Assembly (NCBI GenBank): GCA_012798535.1
Contig: JAAZMZ010000020.1
Location: forward strand, 1-64,000
Direction: 5' to 3'
From: Leptolinea sp.
GTDB lineage: Bacteria > Chloroflexota > Anaerolineae > Anaerolineales > Anaerolineaceae
DNA: 64,000 nucleotides
In this document: positions 60,340-64,000 of the stretch, piece by piece
Position numbering within the stretch: the stretch's first letter is position 1
Layout of the letters: each line of letters begins with the position of its first letter
Notes under the pieces: generated by a model
What the model was told of the DNA's origin: nothing
The model's database searches: none
What the model saw: only the letters and a program-made list of their open reading frames with translations
Made by a program: the position numbers and the translations under genes

Positions 60340-60890
60340 TGCTTAAATTTGCCATCCTGGGTTTTCTTGGTTATTCTCCGATGACCGGGTATGCGATCAA
60401 GCAGCGCATGGATCGTTCCACAACGCATTTCTGGCATGCCAGGCAAAGCCAGATATACACAACATTGAAAGCTCTGGAAGAAGAAGGATTGGCAACTTCA
60501 ATGATTCAAGAGCAAGTGGAAAGACCGGATAAACGCCTGTATTTCATAACAGATAATGGCCGATCCAGTTTCCTTGCATGGCTGCAAGAGCCTTATTTGG
60601 AATGCAGCCCTAAAAAGGAGACACTGGTTTTGAAGATGTTCTTTGCCGCGCAGATGGAATCCGATACGGCATTATCGCAATTACAGATCCAGTTGAATAT
60701 CCATCGGAAACAATTAGATCATTATCGAAATGATAGTGTAAAGGAGATCAAACAGGCTAAAGCCGAATTCCCGAGTCTCGTCAGAGACGCGCGTATGTGG
60801 GAAGCCACCCGGAGGTTCGGCGAGATGTATGAAGAGACCTATATCCGCTGGATTGAGGAAATGATTGCAGAAATCCAGATGGACCAATGA
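60336..60890 (+). CDS. PadR-family transcriptional regulator
   Basis: A 184-residue regulator: N-terminal winged helix with FAILGFLGYSPMTGYAIKQRM, then SQIYTTLKALEEEGLATSM and RPDKRLYFITDNG. The C-terminal Vir-type helical domain is long (LQIQLNIHRKQLDHYR to IRWIEEMIAEIQMD). It is translationally coupled to the redox enzyme and probably represses that operon. PadR proteins commonly sense phenolic or toxic compounds. Confidence 0.9.
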   Translation: MMLKFAILGFLGYSPMTGYAIKQRMDRSTTHFWHARQSQIYTTLKALEEEGLATSMIQEQVERPDKRLYFITDNGRSSFLAWLQEPYLECSPKKETLVLKMFFAAQMESDTALSQLQIQLNIHRKQLDHYRNDSVKEIKQAKAEFPSLVRDARMWEATRRFGEMYEETYIRWIEEMIAEIQMDQ

Positions 60891-60900
60891 ATGGATGCTT

Positions 60901-62361
60901 TCAAGCTGCCGGTAAGGTGATCTGGAATTGTGTTCCATACCCCTTATTGGAAACCGTAGTAAATACCGGGCTAATTACCTGGATTTGGCCGTTATGCGCT
61001 TCCACCAACTGCTTCACAATAGCCAAACCCAATCCGGCTCCACCGCTGATCCGTGAACGGGATTTATCCGCCCGATAGAACCGGTCAAAAATAAACGAGA
61101 GATCTTCCGCGTTTATCCCGGTACCGGTGTCTGTGACATCGATTACGATCCGCTGATGCTCTGAATCTGTGGAAGCACTGATGGATATCTCGCCGCTTTC
61201 CGGTGTGTAACGCAAAGCATTACTTAGAAGATTGTTCATTATCTGTGTAAAACGGTCTTTATCCAATTCACAGACGGGCAATGCATCATCAAATCTCATA
61301 GTCAGTGACACATTTTTCTGATTGGCAAGCGGCTTCAGACTGTCGACAACCTGCCGGATCAGAACATCCGGTTTCTGGGGAGACTTATCCAACTTCAACT
61401 GACCGGCTTCAGCCAGAGAGAGCAGGCGCAGATCATTGATCAGTCGGTTGAGTAAGGTTGTTTGTCCATGAAGCACTTCCAGTTGTTCATCATCTACTGG
61501 CAGGATCTTATCCTGCATGGCTTCGATCGTTCCCTGTATGGCTGTCAAGGGGGTGCGTAATTCGTGGGCAATATCTGCCATATAATGCTGGCGGGCGGTT
61601 TGAGCCTTTTCGAGGTTCTCTGCCATCTGGTTAAATGAACTGCCGACGTCCGCAAGTTCATCTCTGGAATGTATAGAAACCCGCCGACTGAAGTTACCAG
61701 TGCCGATCTCTGCTGCCGCTTTTTTTAACTCACGCAATGGTGCAGTGATCTGATTGAACACAAATGTACCCAGTATGAGAGCCAGAACAGCGCCGGCAAT
61801 AATCGAGGCGACTATTGAGTGTCTCATAGTCTCCAGGAAATCTCCGGAGGGGGTACCGGCTCTGGGCAAGCCAGAAAACACGAGTATAGTTCCAATACGT
61901 TGATCATTCAGCATCACCGGAGTTCCATTGTCTAAATCCTCTGATGAGAGCTTCTCCCGGGTATCAAATGATTGTGAATCAAAAATTACCATTCCATCAG
62001 CATCTGCCAGCACCAGTCTCTGGTTGGAATCATCCATCATTCCACCAGACATCATCTGGTTCCGGGATTCGTTTATTCCCCATTTGCCTTTTCCCATCAT
62101 GTTTCCTCCCATCATGGGAGACTCTTCCAAGAAATTGTTGGCAAGTAACACGTTGACGCCATTCCAGGTGTTGTTGACCGCATAATAACTGGCAAGGGTG
62201 TTCGCCAATCGTTCCGCCCAAGCGGTCCGATTGCGCGCCGAATAGACATCGAAAGCGTGACTGGTGGCATGAGAAGTCGCTGTGAATATTACCAGCGCGC
62301 TGATCAAGATCAGAAAGAGAAAAGCCGCCATGATCTTGAATCTAAGACTGATGTGTTTCAT
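60901..62361 (-). CDS. Sensor histidine kinase with Met-rich sensor loop
   Basis: A 486-residue two-pass kinase. The first helix is FKIMAAFLFLILISALVIF; the external domain has about eight Met residues within 30 positions (PMMGGNMMGKGKWGINE, RNQMMSGGMMDD). A second helix SIVASIIAGAVLALILGTFVF is followed by HAMP, HisKA with DIAHELRTPL, and HATPase with NNLLSNALRY, DTGTGI, FDRFYRADKSR and GGAGLGLAIV. The ATG overlaps the response-regulator gene by 20 nt. Met-rich motifs often bind Cu(I) or Ag(I), so metal sensing is inferred. Confidence 0.9.
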   Translation of the reverse strand: MKHISLRFKIMAAFLFLILISALVIFTATSHATSHAFDVYSARNRTAWAERLANTLASYYAVNNTWNGVNVLLANNFLEESPMMGGNMMGKGKWGINESRNQMMSGGMMDDSNQRLVLADADGMVIFDSQSFDTREKLSSEDLDNGTPVMLNDQRIGTILVFSGLPRAGTPSGDFLETMRHSIVASIIAGAVLALILGTFVFNQITAPLRELKKAAAEIGTGNFSRRVSIHSRDELADVGSSFNQMAENLEKAQTARQHYMADIAHELRTPLTAIQGTIEAMQDKILPVDDEQLEVLHGQTTLLNRLINDLRLLSLAEAGQLKLDKSPQKPDVLIRQVVDSLKPLANQKNVSLTMRFDDALPVCELDKDRFTQIMNNLLSNALRYTPESGEISISASTDSEHQRIVIDVTDTGTGINAEDLSFIFDRFYRADKSRSRISGGAGLGLAIVKQLVEAHNGQIQVISPVFTTVSNKGYGTQFQITLPAA

Positions 62362-63055
62362 CCGTACTCGCTTCAAATTTGTATCCCAACCCAAAGACCG
62401 TATGAATATAGAGAGGGTTTTTGGGATCAGGTTCAAGCTTCAGCCGCAAATTTTTTATATGGGTATCGACGGTGCGATCATAAACATCAAAATTTCCGTC
62501 TGATACGGATTCCAAGAGTTGCTGCCGTGAAAAGACCCGCCGGGGCTGCCTGGCCATAAACACCAAGAGATCAAATTCTGTGGGTGTGAGGTCAATCAAA
62601 TTGCCTGCCAGCGATATTGAATGTTCTGCTATGTCGATTTCAAGCTTGCCTGCCCGAATGAATCTGGATGAGGATCCATCATTTCTTACGCGGCGTAAAA
62701 TGGTCTTCACCCTTACGACTATCTCACGCGGACTGAATGGTTTGACGATATAATCATCCGCGCCCAATTCGAGTCCGACAATTCTATCCGCTTCTTCAGA
62801 TCGGGAAGTCAACATAAGTATGGGAGTGTCCGATTCGTCGCGAATCGCACGGCAAATTTCAAGACCGTCCAATCCGGGAAGATTCAAATCGAGAATCACA
62901 AAATCGGGCTGTTCAGTTGAAAAAGATGCTAACGCGCTTTTCCCATCCATAGCGCTGATCACTTGAAATTCTGCCTTCTCAAGGTATGCTTTTAGAACAC
63001 GTACGATTTGCGGTTCATCATCAACGACCAAAATTTTTTGTTTTGTTTTTGGCAT
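62342..63055 (-). CDS. OmpR/PhoB-family response regulator
   Basis: A 237-residue DNA-binding response regulator. The receiver has DDEPQIVRVL, phospho-acceptor Asp in FVILDLNLPGLDG and Lys in GADDYIVKPFSPREIV. The winged helix has LTPTEFDLLVFMARQPRRVFSRQQLLE and YDRTVDTHIKNLRLKLE. It is the partner of the downstream kinase with overlapping genes. The target genes are not evident. Confidence 0.93.
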   Translation of the reverse strand: MPKTKQKILVVDDEPQIVRVLKAYLEKAEFQVISAMDGKSALASFSTEQPDFVILDLNLPGLDGLEICRAIRDESDTPILMLTSRSEEADRIVGLELGADDYIVKPFSPREIVVRVKTILRRVRNDGSSSRFIRAGKLEIDIAEHSISLAGNLIDLTPTEFDLLVFMARQPRRVFSRQQLLESVSDGNFDVYDRTVDTHIKNLRLKLEPDPKNPLYIHTVFGLGYKFEASTDETHQS

Positions 63056-63229
63056 ATAGATATATTACAGGTAAATTTTGAAGATTGTGTGAACTTTAAA
63101 AGTGTATCAAGATTTGAATGGTTATTTCTGGCTTCTTGCATGATTTCACATTATTATTAACCATAGTAAGATTGACTTTCTTGAATTGGTCGTCATATCT
63201 CCAACATTTTCTCCCAAACAGGATTCTTC

Positions 63230-63682
63230 ATGTCAAAAAAAGAAAGAAAAGCAATCACCACAACAAGAAATAAGAAATCCAGGTGGATCTGGATCGTCGC
63301 ACTGGCTGCAATCATCGGCCTGTTGCTTTTGTTTTTTTCGCAGAGTAAGGTTGTGAGTAATCCGAATCCGGGCACGGAGGTATTGGTTGAAACGGCGAAC
63401 AAAATGCGCAATGAAGGCGCGTTCATACTCGATGTAAGGGAACAGAGTGAATGGGAGCAGGGGCATATTCCCGGTGCTGTATTGATCCCTCTCAGTACGC
63501 TTCCCGGTAGGTTGGACCAGGTCCCGAAGGATAAAAATGTTGTGGTGGTGTGCCGTTCTGGACGGCGCAGCGCCGAGGGGCGAGATATTTTGCTTAAAAA
63601 CGGATATAAAACTGTGTACAGCATGACTGGTGGAATGAATGAATGGCAGGCTGGCGGCTATCTGATAGAAACTGGTAAGTGA
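63230..63682 (+). CDS. Membrane-anchored rhodanese-domain protein
   Basis: A 150-residue protein with a basic N-terminus, one membrane segment (WIWIVALAAIIGLLLLFF) and an external rhodanese domain (residues 50-148). The active-site loop is VVVCRSGRRSAEG with the sulfur-carrying Cys. EQSEWEQGHIPGAVLIPL is the usual CH2 helix. It would transfer sulfane sulfur at the outer face of the membrane. It is divergent from the response regulator. Confidence 0.9.
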   Translation: MSKKERKAITTTRNKKSRWIWIVALAAIIGLLLLFFSQSKVVSNPNPGTEVLVETANKMRNEGAFILDVREQSEWEQGHIPGAVLIPLSTLPGRLDQVPKDKNVVVVCRSGRRSAEGRDILLKNGYKTVYSMTGGMNEWQAGGYLIETGK

Positions 63683-63814
63683 GAGGCGTGTAGTTCTCGC
63701 TCGATAAAGTTAAGCATCAAGGAAAATTTTACATAAATTTATCTCATCTTGATGGATTTTATACATCGAACCTGGTAAAGTGGTTTTAAATTCCCAAAAC
63801 TGAAAAATCCCATT

Positions 63815-64000
63815 ATGCATATACAACCGGTCATGAATAATCAGGTGGGTTTCGTACGATTGCAGAACATGATGGAAAAGGCGTTACTTGCCAGTTCAAT
63901 CGGACATTTGGGATTCATTCTGCTTTTTTTATGGCTGGGCATTCGAGAAATGGTGATTGTGAATATCATCAGCAGTATCTGCTTGCTAACCAGTGTAGTA
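63815..64000 (+). CDS. Membrane protein, truncated by the window end
   Basis: An open frame starting at ATG 63815 reads MHIQPVMNNQVGFVRLQNMM, then two hydrophobic stretches (LGFILLFLWLGI and a following VIVNIISSICLLTSVV) before the window ends. It may be the N-terminal membrane part of a signalling enzyme (adenylate or diguanylate cyclase type), but that is a guess. Only 62 codons are visible. Confidence 0.55.
   Translation, partial: MHIQPVMNNQVGFVRLQNMMEKALLASSIGHLGFILLFLWLGIREMVIVNIISSICLLTSVV

Noticed and set aside
1..64000. CRISPR arrays, tRNA or rRNA genes, insertion sequences, prophage
   Set aside because: No regularly spaced repeats, no cloverleaf-like intergenic sequence, and no transposase, integrase or phage structural genes were found.

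Overview
The window looks like a chromosomal segment of a Chloroflexota bacterium, probably an anaerobic Anaerolineae-type organism. This is inference from gene content: Pro/Thr-rich wall-spanning linkers, a DUF4013 membrane protein, a short IF-2, a two-domain ThyX-like protein, an AMMECR1 protein and DarA/PstA-like c-di-AMP receptors, with no lipopolysaccharide genes in view. About 66 protein genes are present and packing is tight, with many 1-20 nt overlaps. I see no rRNA, tRNA, CRISPR array, insertion sequence or phage.

Layout. 1-17.5 kb holds mixed housekeeping and envelope genes: a chemoreceptor cut by the window edge, RlmD, a PAS protein, two tandem secreted CBM9-like proteins, a thioredoxin-TPR protein, an L,D-transpeptidase/amidase pair, a flavin reductase/AMMECR1 pair, two c-di-AMP receptors, a class A PBP, and an Nramp transporter with a universal stress protein. 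17-26.3 kb is a minus-strand nusA-ylxR-infB-rbfA-nrnA-truB-ribF operon that continues into an unusual two-domain ThyX homologue. 26.5-30 kb is a three-gene operon resembling sphingoid-base synthesis (3-ketosphinganine reductase, serine palmitoyltransferase, GT-C-like membrane protein). 30.4-37.3 kb is a minus-strand histidine operon, hisG-C-B-H-A-F-I-E plus a HAD phosphatase. It is preceded by a consensus promoter, a 17-codon leader peptide with three consecutive His codons, and a terminator/antiterminator pair, which together form a ribosome-mediated attenuator.

37.4-59.3 kb is the main accessory block, a catabolic regulon for an unidentified sugar, sugar acid or polyol. It has an IclR regulator, a complete ABC importer (binding protein, two permeases, a tiny membrane protein, two different ATPases), a royal-jelly-type propeller, two FGGY kinases, DapA-, KDPG- and DeoC-type aldolases, a phosphotriesterase-type lactonase, a cupin phosphoglucose-isomerase homologue, a 2-hydroxyacid dehydrogenase, an AroE-like dehydrogenase, an acetoacetate-decarboxylase-like enzyme, two nitroreductase-type proteins and a GntR/UTRA regulator. 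Three promoters, at 37.4, 55.2 and 55.3 kb, share one architecture: TTGACA, 16 bp, TATAAT, 1 bp, then ATGTACGWACAT over the expected start site. This ties the block together as one regulon. An ECF sigma/anti-sigma pair sits inside it.

59.4-64 kb holds a ferredoxin-nitroreductase with a PadR regulator, a two-component system whose sensor loop is Met-rich, a membrane-anchored rhodanese, and the start of a membrane protein cut by the window end. The most interesting items are the three-copy promoter/operator module with its unassigned pathway, the his attenuator (whose leader peptide appears to be leaderless), the sphingolipid-like trio and the fused ThyX protein.
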